This document shows positions 9,688-21,475 of a DNA stretch of 64,000 nucleotides, in pieces. Where the stretch lies: assembly GCA_036426205.1 (NCBI GenBank), contig CM071570.1, positions 49,832,984 through 49,896,983 on the forward strand, read 5' to 3'. The stretch comes from Ascaphus truei. Its lineage: Eukaryota > Chordata > Amphibia > Anura > Ascaphidae. Under the pieces are notes generated by a model, which did no database searches, was not told where the DNA came from, and was given only the letters and a program-made list of their open reading frames with translations. The position numbers and the translations under genes are program-made. Numbering within the stretch: the first letter of the stretch is position 1; each line of letters opens with the position of its first letter.

Positions 9688-11533
9688 TAATAACTTTATG
9701 ACGCCGTTATATGGCTTTGATGAAACATTGGTTGAAGTTATGCAACACTTTCATAAAACTTGTATTTGTTTTACTTTTAATAATAAGACTTTTAATTAAA
9801 CAGCCATTTGTTTTAGGCGGTTTTCAATTTTTTCATATATGTTAATTTATATTTCTGTTTCAACACTTTCTCACAGCATGTTTTAAACATGTGACTAAAT
9901 TACTATCAGTTCTAAAAAAAATTAATCAGACCATAAACAAGTCAAGCAATATGTGCATGTTGCAGTTAAAACACACTTAAAAATATTTGAAACTCAAGGG
10001 AATATGTACAGTATCAAGATAATGTGGTACAATATTTTTTTTTGTGTGCATCAATTTGTGTTAGTGTCTGATATCTTGAGGCAATTGGAAAGTAAAACTG
10101 TGCTGTTTACTGTCACATACTGTGATATGTCACAATATAGTATTGGACCCAGCAACTTCTACTGATCCATGTGGAGCAAATTTGATGAAAAGTACCGTGG
10201 TACGGTACACTTTTATAACAAGAAGTTACATTAAATTGGCACAAGATGAGCTTAGGCTCAGATCCACGAAAGACTGCTAAGCTTTAGCACGCCTGTACTT
10301 TAAAGCTTGCAAGAAATATTGTAGGAGAGGAGCTCTCCAATTTCAGCAGTGCTCCCTTTGTCAGCTGCAACATGTCTGGAAGTTTCTGTAGTGATCTCTC
10401 CCAAAGGAAGTAGAGTCTCAGGGCATGTTGTAGTATCCGGAATCGGATTATGTTCACCGTAGGTACTCGGCACAGGGAGTAAGAGAATGAAGCAACTAAG
10501 ATCTTCATATATACAGTAAAATACAAATATATTGCACAATATTAAATACTATGCCGTGCTGGAGAACATTTGAATTCCATTAATTTACGTGGAGCTGGAC
10601 TCCTCTCCAGCATAGAAAATCTATCTTCACAGCATATTGAATGGGGGCAGATGTATTTATGGGTTTAACATAAATCTCTCTCTGCCTCTGCCCTGTCTCT
10701 CTTCTCTTCCCAGAAAAAGTCATATTTCAGGGTCTGGATGTTGGCTGAAAATAGACTGTCTAGCACAATTCTACAATTGCACTACAAATGTTTTGAGTAA
10801 GGTCAATTTTGCACGATCTTTTTTTGGCTATAAAGTTTGACCGCATGTTTTCTGAAATGTCAAACTTTGTTGACAACTGAATTCTGGTAAGCTCACACGT
10901 TTCTAATTGAGAGTCTCCTGTCGAAATTGGATGATATAGCAGGTGTGTAATGTATCTATATTTAAAAGATGCCTGATGGTATTTGTTATTGTTTAACAGG
11001 TATGAAGTTATTTCGTAGGCGATAACTAAATATAAAAGTTATTTTTTTCATATAAATAATATAAGACAACTATTTTGGATATGGTTTCTGACAAAAAGCA
11101 AAAAGTGGCAGAGTTATGTTTCAACAGCCCATAATCCTGCATTTTATGCATTTCTTTTTCAAGGAAACCCATTGTTAATTGTACAATTTTAGTTTATAAA
11201 GAATACATTATTGTTGTACTGGTCAGTGTTGGCAAATGAGCTTGTAGATTGCATCTATTCAGAAGAAATGATTGCAACATTGGCTTGTATTTCTTTTAAC
11301 AGGTTTAAATAAAAGATAGCAACTTTTTTTGCTAGATGTATTTTTCAGTGATCAAGAAAGATGCATACACTGCAAATATCTACATAGCATATCATTGGGC
11401 AAATTATATAATTGTACAAGACCCATTTCCATAGATGTAGCTATAAATTGTGCATTATTTTAAGGATAATGCACCCCAAAAACTTTTCTTCCCACGCTTT
11501 TTTTTTTTTTTGAAACGAAGGGATTTGTCTTTC
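9685..11533. other. AT-rich DNA without recognisable genes
   Basis: No ORF with homology, RNA gene or clear repeat boundary is seen. There are scattered homopolymer A/T runs, including a T run at about 11499-11511 immediately left of the following MITE. Confidence 0.5.
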
Positions 11534-11536
11534 TTA

Positions 11537-11798
11537 GGCCGCGTTTATAGTGCCGGCAACGGTGACGTGACCGATGACGTCACCGTCGCCATTGGCGAAA
11601 GTTGCACTTAGAGTTTGAGCGACGTCGCTGGCGACAAGGCCAGTGACGTCACCAAGGTGGAGGGCAGAGTGCAATAGGCGCTCTGTGATTGGTTTAGAGA
11701 CAGTCACATGTGGCGACTGTCTCTCCAAAAATCAAATAATACTGGCTTCCAAATTTTTGATCGCTCCGTCACCATCACCAGGCACTATAAGTGCAGCC
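11537..11798. mobile_element. Harbinger-like MITE (262 bp), TTA target duplication
   Basis: Terminal inverted repeats: the left end reads GGCCGCGTTTATAGTGCC and the right end, reverse-complemented, GGCTGCACTTATAGTGCC. TTA flanks both ends (11534-11536 and 11799-11801), the usual PIF/Harbinger target duplication. The interior is CpG-rich with TGACGTCA motifs and has no ORF of interest. It sits only about 20 bp left of an LTR element. Confidence 0.78.
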
Positions 11799-11819
11799 TT
11801 ATGCTTTTCTTTTATATTG

Positions 11820-13477
11820 TGTAGCCCTTTTTCTGACGCCTTTCCAAAGGGACTACTAGTGCTGTTCGCAACCTGCGGCTCCAGGAGATCTGAGCCTCCG
11901 CTAGCTGGGAGCCTGGGGTAATACTCACACATTTACACAGCGCAGCGCCTCCACTTACCCAGGATCCCCATGACGTAAGATTCCCCTGGGCAAGAAACAC
12001 AACAACACACATACACCATATAGATAATAACTAATACTTTACTAACATACATAGAAATATAACACAACATAACCTTATACTATAACTGTGTAACCCACAC
12101 AATATCGGTGTTCCCACCCAATGTCCGGTAATCCCCCACCCAATGTCCCGCAATCCTGCAGAGATCGTGGGTGACTGCGCAGTCACAGTTATGCTAAGGG
12201 CCTGGTGGTGCACTTATATATTTGATACCTGCCGAGCACTCCGATGCTCGGGTCAGCAGTCTTCGCAAAGGCTCAGTCGGCGATGACTCCTTCAACCGAA
12301 CTCCTGCACGTGCGGACCGCTAGGGCGATCCCACTCTGGAACACAGTCTCTGTGGACCCCAACGTGGGTCCAACCGCTTCACGGGAACAGCAACCGCCTC
12401 ACGGAAACAGGAACCGCCTTACGGGAACAACAACCGCCGCTGTGTCCCTATCTATCTAAGGGCACTAACGTGACAGGAACCCTAACCTAAGGCCTGTCCC
12501 TGTAGTACCACAACCTGTAGTGTCTTGGGGAACTCCTATGGGCCTGCAGGGGTAATGACCTGTCCCACTCCCCTAACTACCCAAGTCCCTAACTGTAACC
12601 TACTAACAGCACCTGCCGCAACAGCACACTGCACCTGGAACCCGCAGCAATAACACACTGCACACACTCAGTCAGCCGGCAGCAACCCACGGCACACGCT
12701 ACATACACTGTCTCTGCAATCTCCCGGCACATGCAGCAACAACATGCAGCCACAACATTCAGCCACCGCTGCACACACTGTGCCTACTTGTCAGTGCTCA
12801 CAGCACTACCAGCTGTGGCACTGCCAAACCTGCACTCTCACACACCTAAGGGCAGAGTCCCTAACCTATGGGCTCCCCCTCAGAACCTACCCTCTACCCT
12901 GGTGGGGATTGGGGCCTGCCTGGGACTTGGGGATCCTCACCTGGTGCAGGAGCCACTTGCTCCCTGCACCCTTCCTTCCCCTTCCTGCTCCCAGCTACAA
13001 CTGCCTGCCGCAAAGCCCGCGAAATGTATCTATATCTCTTCCAGAGAATCCTGAGCCCTCATTGGCCGCTATGAGGCACCTGGTGCCTGTCTCCCTATGC
13101 CTCCTGGGAGTTGTAGTTCCCAGGAGGCTGCTACAGCATTGGGGCCGCGTGCGCGCTTCTCCCGCGCATGCGCGAACGCCTAATGGCCGCCACAACCTCT
13201 CTCTCCACTTTCCTGCCCTCGCGCGACTTCTCTGGGGCTGCCTTAACTTTCTACCCCTCTCTGCGCATGCGCGATCCCGCGCACGCTCGCACAACATGTC
13301 ATGGCGGCCCCCGCTAGCCGGGTGCGCCGCCGGAGCTCCAGGGATGCCGAGGGCTCCCTGCACTGGCCCCCACCCTCGCGGAGTGCCGGCGGGTCCGTTG
13401 CTGCCTCCGGCGGCACCCGCGACCACTCGGCACTCGCGGAGGGGGGTCAGTGAGTCAAAAATAACCTCAGGGCTACA
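11820..13477 (-). repeat. Full-length LTR (3' LTR in sense orientation), 1658 bp
   Basis: It starts TGTAGCCC and ends GGGCTACA, an 8-bp terminal inversion with the canonical TG...CA. It contains a threefold short repeat at about 12374-12440 (ACGGGAACAGCAACCGCC and variants) and CpG-rich GCGCATGCGC motifs near 13160-13280. Compared with the right LTR it carries about 35 extra bp near 12690-12725, lying between copies of CGGCACA, so the difference is a simple direct-repeat slippage or deletion. GTTGTAGTTCCCAGGAGG is shared with related LTRs in this window. Confidence 0.8.
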
Positions 13478-13486
13478 TATATATAT

Positions 13487-14147
13487 TGTGACAGAGTCAC
13501 TGACTCAGTAGGCTGTGACAGTGAATGGAGAGACGCTGCAGCCAGATCACTGAGTGTTAATCTCCTCAGACAGAAAGAAGCACACCTGCAGCCTAATTAA
13601 ACAGGGCCTGAACTATCAGTGAAACAAGTGCTTTAAAAAGCAGGAAGTTGCTCACACAAGGTGAGCTTGTTTTTCCACAGGAAGGTGGAGAGAACTCTCC
13701 CGGCTTGGAAGCCGTAGCAGCTGCTGCTGCTCTGGTCCCGCAGTCCTGCGAGGAGCTCTGCTGCTGGGACCAGCTGGGACCCCAACCCAGGGTAAAGATA
13801 AAGATACAGATTGCTGCGAGGCTGGACAAAGCCTGCTCCCCGGAACCGTGTTCCTGTTTGCTGCTGGAGCTGCTATACAGATAAGACTTTATTCTTATAC
13901 GTATCGGTTAACCTTTGTGTAGCATGTTTTGGGCATGACCAGATAAGCTGGCTGTCTTGTTAGTAAGGGCTCAAGAAGTGAGTTAGTTTCCCTAAAGGGA
14001 ACAGGCTTTAATTTTCAAGAAAGTAGTTTCTTAAAGGGACAGTGCACCCGTACTTTATTTTGGTTGTGGCTAATAAACCACTATAGTTGAACGTTTCCCA
14101 CCGTGTCTAGCGTCTTACTGACCCCGCCGCGAGGACGTCCTGCCACA
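13487..14147 (+). repeat. Nested gypsy LTR (661 bp), different family
   Basis: It starts TGTGACAGAGTCACTGACTC and ends CCTGCCACA. An AATAAA signal lies at about 14071, near the expected R-U5 boundary. It is followed after 2 bp by a primer-binding site, which fixes it as a 5' LTR on the plus strand. No matching 3' LTR is visible, so the element was truncated. Confidence 0.75.
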
Positions 14148-14149
14148 GG

Positions 14150-14167
14150 TAGTGTCAGAAATGGGAT
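14150..14167 (+). other. Primer-binding site complementary to tRNA-Leu
   Basis: TAGTGTCAGAAATGGGAT matches the vertebrate tRNA-Leu 3' complement TGGTGTCAGGAGTGGGAT at 15 of 18 positions and starts 2 bp after the LTR end, the standard geometry for gypsy elements primed by Leu tRNA. Confidence 0.7.
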
Positions 14168-14612
14168 GCTACGCCTCTGGGGATCAGTAGATGAAGATGT
14201 GTTGAGACACTGAACTCAAGCGAAAAAATAAATAAAATGATTTTTGCTGAAGCATGGAAGTTACAGCTAGCAAGCGCTGAGTGTAAATTTTGCCCCATCG
14301 GGTATGAAAGGATTGCTGTGTAAAGCTAATGCCTTTTGCTGAAGCGAGTGAATTTGCAGCTAGCAAGTGCTGTATGTAAAATTTGCCCTGTCTGGAATAA
14401 AAGGAAATTGAAAATGGATTTTGGCATAGATGTTGCCCTAAGAAGAACCCAGAAGGTTCAAATATTGTAAAGCAAGAACAACTTACGTATGTTGTGCAAA
14501 GTCTGCCTCGTCAGGTGTGAAAAAAACAACAAAACGGGGTTTTAAAATGGCCGCCATCATTTGTCAGTTTTGCAATGTACATAACCATACAAAACAGTGT
14601 CCCTTCAGGCCA
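14168..14612 (+). other. Gypsy leader remnant with internal imperfect repeats
   Basis: Untranslated leader downstream of the PBS. It contains two diverged direct copies of a unit beginning TTTTGCTGAAGC (about 14244 and 14333), through CAGCTAGCAAG and ATTTGCCC, and perhaps a third, weaker one. It is joined abruptly at about 14612 to the middle of an unrelated LTR, so its own gag-pol and 3' LTR were lost in a deletion. Confidence 0.6.
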
Positions 14613-16055
14613 AACAACACACATACACCATATAGATAATAACTAATACTTTACTAACACACATAGAAACATAACACAACATAACCTTATACTATAACTG
14701 TGTAACCCACACAATATCGGTGTTCCCACCCAATGTCCGGTAATCCCCCACCCAATGTCCCGCACTCCTGCAGAGATCGTGGGTGACTGCGCAGTCACAG
14801 TTAAGCTAAGGGCCCGGTGGTGCACTTATATATTTGATACCTGCCGAGCACTCCGATGCTCGGGTCAGCAGTCTTCGCAAAGGCTCAGTCGGCGATGACT
14901 CCTTCAACCGAACTCCTGCACGTGCGGACCACTAGGGTGGTCCCACTCTGGAACACCGTCTCTGTGGACCCCAACGTGGGTCCAACTGCTTCACGGGAAC
15001 AGCAACCGCCTCACGGAAACAGCAACCGCCTTACGGGAACAGCAACCGCCGCTGTGTCCCTATCTATCTAAGGGGCACTAACGTGACAGGAACCCTAACC
15101 TAGGGCCTGTCCCTGTCGTACCGCAACCTTTAGTGGCTTGGGGAACTCCTATGGGCCTGCAGGGGTAATGACCTGTCCCACTCCCCTAACTACCCAAGTC
15201 CCTAACTGTAACCTACTAACAGCACCTGCCGCAACAGCACACTGCACATGGAACCCGCAGCAATAACACACTGCACACACTCAGTCAGCCGGCAGCAACC
15301 CACGGCACATGCAGCAACAACATGCAGCCACAACATTCAGCAACCGCTGCACACACTGTGCCTACTTGTCAGTGCTCACAGCACTACCAGCTGTGGCACT
15401 GCCAAACCTGCACTGTCACACACCTAAGGGCAGAGTCCCTAACCTATGGGCTCCCCCTCGTAACCTACCCTCTACCCTGGTGGGGATTGGGGCCTGCCTG
15501 GAACTTGGGGATCCTTACCTGGTGCAGGAGCCACTTGCTCCCTGCACCCTTCCTTCCCCTTCCTGCTCCCAGCTCCAACTGCCTGCCGCAAAGCCTGTGA
15601 AATGTATCTATATCTCTTCCAGAGAATCCTGAGCCCTCATTGGCCGCTATGAGGCACCTGGTGCCTGTCTCCCTTTGCCTCCTGGGAGTTGTAGTTCCCA
15701 GGAGGCTGCTACAGCATTGGGGCCGCGTGCGCGCTTCTCCCGCGCATGCGCGAACGCCTAATGGCCGCTGCAACCTTTCTCTCCACTTTCCTGCCCTCGC
15801 GCGACTTCTCTGGGGCTGCCTTAACTTTCTACCCCTCTCTGCGCATGCGCGATCCCGCGCCCGCTCGCGCAACATGTCATGGCGGCCCCCGCTAGTCGGA
15901 TGCGCCGCCAGAGCTCCAGGGATTCCGAGCGCTCCCTGCACTGGCCCCCACCCTCGCGAAGTGCCGACGGGTCCGTCGCTGCCTCCGACGGCACCCGCGA
16001 CCACTCGGCACTCGCGGAGGGGGGTCAGTGAGTCAAAAATAACCTCAGGGCTACA
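14613..16055 (-). repeat. Truncated LTR (5' LTR in sense orientation), 1443 bp
   Basis: Nearly identical to 12001-13477, with scattered substitutions and the 35-bp difference noted above. It lacks the first 181 bp of the left LTR. It ends GGGCTACA followed by ATTG, matching the duplication at the far left end of the element. Confidence 0.8.
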
Positions 16056-16059
16056 ATTG

Positions 16060-18825
16060 TAATGTATTGTTTTCTATAACATACCCACCAGAAAGTATGT
16101 GATTCAGGGACAATAAACTTGGTATGCATTTGTAATAACTTTTGCTGTGTTATTTGTTTGGAAGTGAGGAGTGCTCTGAGAAGACTTCTCTTTTTGTGGG
16201 GTCTTTTATCTTTTAAAAACAAGTACAAAAGATTTACCTAAATAAAAGAGGCATCATTAAAAAAAAAGGCATCATTATTTAGAATAGCAAATTACCGTTA
16301 ACCATCGATCTACTGGATAGGAAATTTGAGGTAAAGCCTGGCAAATCAAAAGAAAGCATTACCATTTCTTGACAATACGTATACAATTCTGTAAATGTCA
16401 GTGAAACGTTATGCTGTATAGGAATGCGGGTCACAGCAACTCTGTACATCCGTTATGTTCACTAATTATTCTTAGTACTGTATTAATAGTTGTGTCAGTC
16501 AACAAAGACAAAGCAGGAATAAAAGAAAAGCCATAATTTCACTATATTTCAATTGCATACCTACAAGTGATTGCTGCTTTATAGATGATCCCAACATTGC
16601 TAAACAGGATTAAGTCAAGTGTTAAACAAGCTCCTGATACACCACAGTGTTGAATTAAAATTGTAATAATTATTATTAGTATATACTGTATTATAATAAT
16701 AATAAAGGTTATTAACAATCAGATGATTGTTGTCACAAAAAGGCCCATGTTAGGTTTACATTATTTTTATTCTAAGGTTAAAGTGGGGAAGGGAGATTAT
16801 CCCAGTGAAAAACAGTAAATTAATCTCCATTAGGTAGAGATCTCTCAGACTGAGAGACACTGTACAGAAAAACTAAGTACATTCAGTTGACTGGTCAATC
16901 CTCAGATCAGGTAACTCACATGTTTAGGGGATGCAGGAATCAATATTACTGGTGGAGGAGATGATTATATTTTAGTGTTAAAGAGCATTGACACATTAAA
17001 TATATAAGTATATGCGATATTGAAAAGACAAAACGACATCCCTGGGTCTTTAACCGCCTCCCAAAAATAATGTAATGCTTAACTGGGAATTGACATGCAA
17101 ATAAGCATAATATTAGAAGAACAACACCTTAATATCATTCCATTTGGGGCACAAATTGCACAAAAGTGACGATGTGTAATTTTGAGTCAGTGCATCACTG
17201 TTTTTGGATCAATTTTGCTACACGCTTGGAGCAACAGCATAAAAAGATTGATCAAGATTTGCATCAAGCAGCGGCGCATCAATAAATTCGGCATGTTCAG
17301 AAGTGGTCTTCTTGACCTCTATTGCTCAGCGCCAGATGTAAGAAGCTAAAAATGCAAACAACAACGTTTCCATCATTTGCTGCATTTTCCCCCTGTGGCT
17401 TTCATAAAGAACAGTGTTTAAAAGATAGATTTAATGTTTCCTGGTGTGTACACCAAAATAAATGCAGTAGCTGTGCCAATTGTTGCTTCTTCCATTCTCT
17501 GATATATCCTTAGTTTAAAGCAAGTTGTTGTGATTTTTTGTTATTGATACAAATACCATAACAAGAATAGGATTCACTGCTGTTTCAATGAAATAAATAT
17601 TTTGCTTGCGCCACTTACTTCAACGCAACAATACAGTCTGAAACAGAGGTTCTTTTTACATTGTTGGCTCTGGGGGTTCTCCGGAGCTATACAGTTCTAT
17701 TTTAGCACCCACTGGTTCCAGAGATAGTCACTAGTTTGGTTACTGGTGGGGTTTCTTCAGGGGATTTAAATCCCTGTCCAATAGGAAGTCGAAATCAATG
17801 ATGTTGCAGCTTATTTTTGGCTTGTGTGGCCCATGAGATTTTTTTTGGGGGGGACTTTAATTCCCATAACATAAGTATTGTAGGCACCAGGCGGTCCCTG
17901 GAGGTATAAACATGTGGTAGTCGGAAGGTATTAAGGTAAACAAAAAATTAAGAAAAACAAACACTCGATGATTTAATGATTTCAAAATGCTTTACTTAAT
18001 TGAAAGTGAAAATAAGGTGGATTTCCTTGATATTCATGACAGGTTTGAGTGTAATTTAGTGCTACCTGGGCACAATTCAGCAAAGGACTTCAAATCTGTG
18101 GTTAATCCCTTGTATTTGCTCTGCAGCTGGTTATCAGCCCTTCATATCACAGGAGAATCCTTTCTTGCTTATTAAGATCAGTGCTAAAAGCAATTTGAAA
18201 GTCATTTCAATATGACAAATGAAAGCTTTCCAAAATGAACCTCTCTGAGGTGTTCCCTATTTCAGATGTTTTAGTTGTGGGTTAAGTGTTGTGTTATTAC
18301 AAAGAGATTTTGTTTTTCTTTTCATAATGATTTTTGCATTAGTAGCTTCAAAGACTATGGATTTTGCTGAATAGTTGTTCTTATCCTTTGCTGCTTAAAA
18401 TGACATTTAAGTTAACTTAATACCAAACCACTTATCCCTTATTGATATAGAATGTCTGACTGCAAGAACATTTTTTAGGGGCCCTATTTGCTGTTATGTT
18501 AATCTAATGGGGAAAACTGAAACAAGAACTAACCCATGTGAAGCAGTCAGTGCATACAGGGCCCAGCAATTATTCTGCGACTCCAAATGAAAATGGTCTA
18601 TAGGCCACTAGTTCAATTTAAATATATATTATAATATATACACAATATATTCTAACAAGGTTTTCTTGTCCTAATGCACAAGTTTGACGAGTGCCACCAG
18701 CTCATCTAGTGTAATTTAACTGTTCATTATTATTATATTTGCTCAAGATAGCAAAATTGGGCAAATGTGTCATTTGAACAAAACAATCTATGTAAATGTT
18801 CCTTAGTTTGAAAGACCTATTTATA
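16060..18825. other. AT-rich DNA without recognisable genes
   Basis: No homologous ORF or structural RNA is seen. At 17690-17900 a GC-richer segment (GGTTCTCCGGAGCTATA and related strings) may be an old DNA-transposon fragment, but I cannot define its ends. Confidence 0.5.
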
Positions 18826-18938
18826 ACAGGCTCCGTTATGGGGTGCCGGTATCCCTTGTGCTTTTAAAGCACCCGCGTCACGTGACCGGGAGATTTGAAT
18901 CCTACAGGGGGATACCGGCACCCCATAATGGGGCCTGT
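18826..18938. repeat. Hairpin-forming inverted repeat, about 30-bp arms
   Basis: The left arm 18826-18855 (ACAGGCTCCGTTATGGGG then TGCCGGTATCCC) and right arm 18909-18938 are reverse complements apart from two mismatches, around a 53-nt loop. It could be a very short MITE or the terminal hairpin of a longer repeat that continues to the right. Confidence 0.75.
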
Positions 18939-20641
18939 ATCTCAGGAAGTAGGGGGTCCCCGAGGCTGAAACCAATGTGGTTCAAAACACACATAACAAT
19001 AAAAAATTATTAATTTACCGTAGCAGCTATTCGCTATGGTAATGAAGCTGCTTTAAAATAATTTGTATTAATATTGTGCGGGAGCAGGGGGTCTCCCGAG
19101 ATGAACCGCATTGATTTCAAACCAGGAACCATTTGCCTCAAATGTGATGTCATAGGCCTATTAAAGCCTTTGCAGTCTCAATTGACGGCAAGAAGCCGAG
19201 GAGAGAGGACCTCCTTTTCCAATAGAAGTACATGGGCGTGCCTGCTGAAGATGGATGAAGATGAAGAAGGTACAGATGAAGAAGAAGAAGTCCCCAGATA
19301 ACCCCAAAATTGGATTAGAATTTACCGATGAAGAAAAAGAAAGAAGAAAAGGATTTTGGATTATTTTTTACCAGTGGCCCGTTCCTGTTTAAGTTCGTGG
19401 ATTGGTTTGAGAGCTTGCGGTGTCCCCGGGAATTGGAGGGTGAAGACATCTAAAAGGTAAGGAAAAAAATTGAATTTATGTTATTTTTATTTTAAAGGTT
19501 TTTCCATTGTATTTTTATTGGTATTGGATTTTTTTTATGCCCATTCATTGGCACTGTATTTATGTATGTCTCGTTAAGGATATACATACAGACAGGGACA
19601 AGCAATGGTTGTTTTGCCAAATGCTTGCTTTTATGTATTTTAAATGTATTTTGGTACTTTTTTTTATTTTTAACGCTATTTATTTTGTGTTTGGATTTTG
19701 TATGCTGGCATTTTTGGTGGTGTTTAAAATTGTTTAGTTCCGGCTTTTGATTGGTGTTTGCTTTTTAATGTTGGATTATTTTTTGACTTTTGATTTTGAA
19801 TGATGATGTTTATTTGGATATTTATTTTATTTATTCATGGTTTTGTTTTGGTGTTTTAATTGTCTATTCTGGATTGGATAAATTGATTGGTGGCAATTTT
19901 CTTTGGTTTACTTCTTAATTTGTTTTTATTTTGTGATTGTTTGGAATGCATTGGATCTTGTTTGGTCTTTTTTAGGTTGACCATTGACTGGCATAGTGTT
20001 CAATCATGCCCATATTATATGGCCATGATGTACCCACTGTGCCATCCAATTGTTTTATTGGCATTTGTTACGTGTTTATTTGGCTATGTAATGTGTTTTA
20101 TTTTGCAATGGAATTTGTGTTTTATTTGCCCCCTTTTTTTTATTCCTTCACCATTTCTTGCTATAGTGTTAAATCATGCCCATTTATATGGGCATTATGT
20201 ACCCACTGTACCAATGAATGGGTGAAGGTAGTTGCCTGGGGAGGGTGGTTAGGCCTACTGGGTGGGTAGCGGGAGAGGGTGGGTTAAGCCCTTAATTACT
20301 ATAGTAGTTACTAACCACTAAGGTGATTAAGGGGTTAGGGGACATTAGATTGTATTTTGTTATTCTCCTGTATTGTTTGTAGTACCGGAGGGCATGGACG
20401 GTATGAGGATGAGGATGAGGACGGCCTTCATCGTGGCAGCCTGGCGAGGGTGAGTGCAAGATTTATTTACTTTATTTATGCTGATGAATGTTGTATTTTA
20501 AATGGTCAAATGCACTATTATTCATATGGGGATAATAGTAATTGTGCCCATTATTGTACTGTGTGTGTTAGGGGGGATTTTTGGGGGTTACATCAGAGTA
20601 AATCAGGGAAACGGATTTGGGCAGATTCGCCCATCTCTATT
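18939..20641. repeat. Probable interspersed repeat with a T/G-skewed block
   Basis: Two diverged segments, near 18951 (AGTAGGGGGTCCCCGAGGCTG) and 19084 (AGCAGGGGGTCTCCCGAGATG), look like direct repeats. A purine-rich GATGAAGAAG stretch follows (19250-19350), then about 0.75 kb at 19480-20220 dominated by T and G on the plus strand, with near-duplicate CATGCCCAT...GTACCCACTGT segments at about 20005 and 20176. The right edge TTCGCCCATCTCTA (about 20628-20641) resembles edges at 34062-34076 and 59104-59118. I do not recognise the family and see no real gene. Confidence 0.45.
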
Positions 20642-20859
20642 TAGGCCTACAAATACTATTACGTATTCGATCTCTGAATTATATGATTTGTTTGAGACAA
20701 AGACTATGGCAAGCAATTGCAAAAAAGTGGCAGCCAAGTGGAGCAAGGACTTCTCAGAAATAATAGAGATTGAATCTTTTCTGGTAGAATTGGCTAGAGC
20801 CAGGAAAATAATAATATCAAAGACATGGAGGGAATTACAATTTAAATTACTTCACAGAG

Positions 20860-20945
20860 CAGGGGTGTGCAAACTTTTGCTCCTGCGCCCCCTGCCTCAT
20901 GTCCCCCGGTGCTCGCGCCCCCCCCTTCGCTCAGTGCGGCGTTAA
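20860..20945 (+). mobile_element. One end of a hAT-type element
   Basis: CAGGGGTGTGCAAACTTTTG followed by CTCCTGCGCCCCC resembles hAT-superfamily termini, but no inverted partner end is found nearby. It is treated as a terminal fragment. Confidence 0.4.
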
Positions 20946-21269
20946 ATGACGTGCGGGGGTCATTAGTAGAATTGTTGCGGGGGGCGGGTATTGGGGTATA
21001 TAAGATATGTTCCCTCTAAGGTATGTGGTGAACAGGGTGAGATAAGGTAAAGGTGACAAATAGTTGTGTCTGTGAGGTGAGTGGAACAGGTAATAGTAGT
21101 CCCCTGAAAACAGCTTATCACAGCATGTAATTGTATATTACCTGCAAATGCTCTAACTCACTGACCTCCACAGTCTAATCCCCAGTGCATTTAGAGGTGC
21201 TAAGGGACGTATATAGTAAATATGATATTTGAGAGATCAGAACTCTCCAACTTAAAGCAGTTAGAACTC

Positions 21270-21475
21270 TCCCATCTCATACTTAAAAATTCAAGTAAAG
21301 AGGCATCATATCAGTATTATAAGGAATGTAACAAAAATTGCAAAAGGGCAATCAAATTAGCAAAATGGATAATGAAAAAAGGATTGCAATAGAAAGTAAG
21401 ATCAACCCAAAAAAGTTCTTTAAGTACCTTAATAACAAAAAATTCGAAAAGAAAATATAGGCCCTTACAGCTCGA
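21270..21475 (+). mobile_element. CR1/L2-group LINE fragment (endonuclease-RT linker)
   Basis: Translation in one frame gives ASYQYYKECNKNCKRAIKLA and, after a stop or shift, INPKKFFKYLNNK. This resembles the linker between endonuclease and RT in CR1-group LINEs (Lys-rich, then PKKFWxYI). It is degenerate and non-coding. Confidence 0.6.

Larger units (their letters stand above)
11820..16055 (-). mobile_element. LTR retrotransposon bounded by ATTG duplications, rearranged inside
   Basis: The left outer end is TGTAGCCC (11820) and the right outer end GGGCTACA (16055), each flanked outside by ATTG (11816-11819 and 16056-16059). The two LTRs (11820-13477 and 14613-16055) are near-identical over about 1.44 kb, but the right one lacks its inner end. 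The interior holds no gag or pol of this family. Instead it contains another gypsy LTR and leader (13487-14611). By homology to the LTR at 43569-44766, which precedes a plus-strand gag, the sense strand here is minus. The matching outer duplications, with TATA at the left LTR's inner edge, argue for one insertion later gutted by deletion. Confidence 0.75.

Noticed and set aside
12744..13511. 255-codon plus-strand frame and its minus-strand shadow
   Set aside because: It lies entirely within an LTR and is GC-rich by composition. It is broken by stops in the sister LTR and has no domain.
19250..19303. Acidic peptide (Asp/Glu-rich) frame
   Set aside because: Produced by a GATGAAGAAG-type purine repeat inside a repetitive region.
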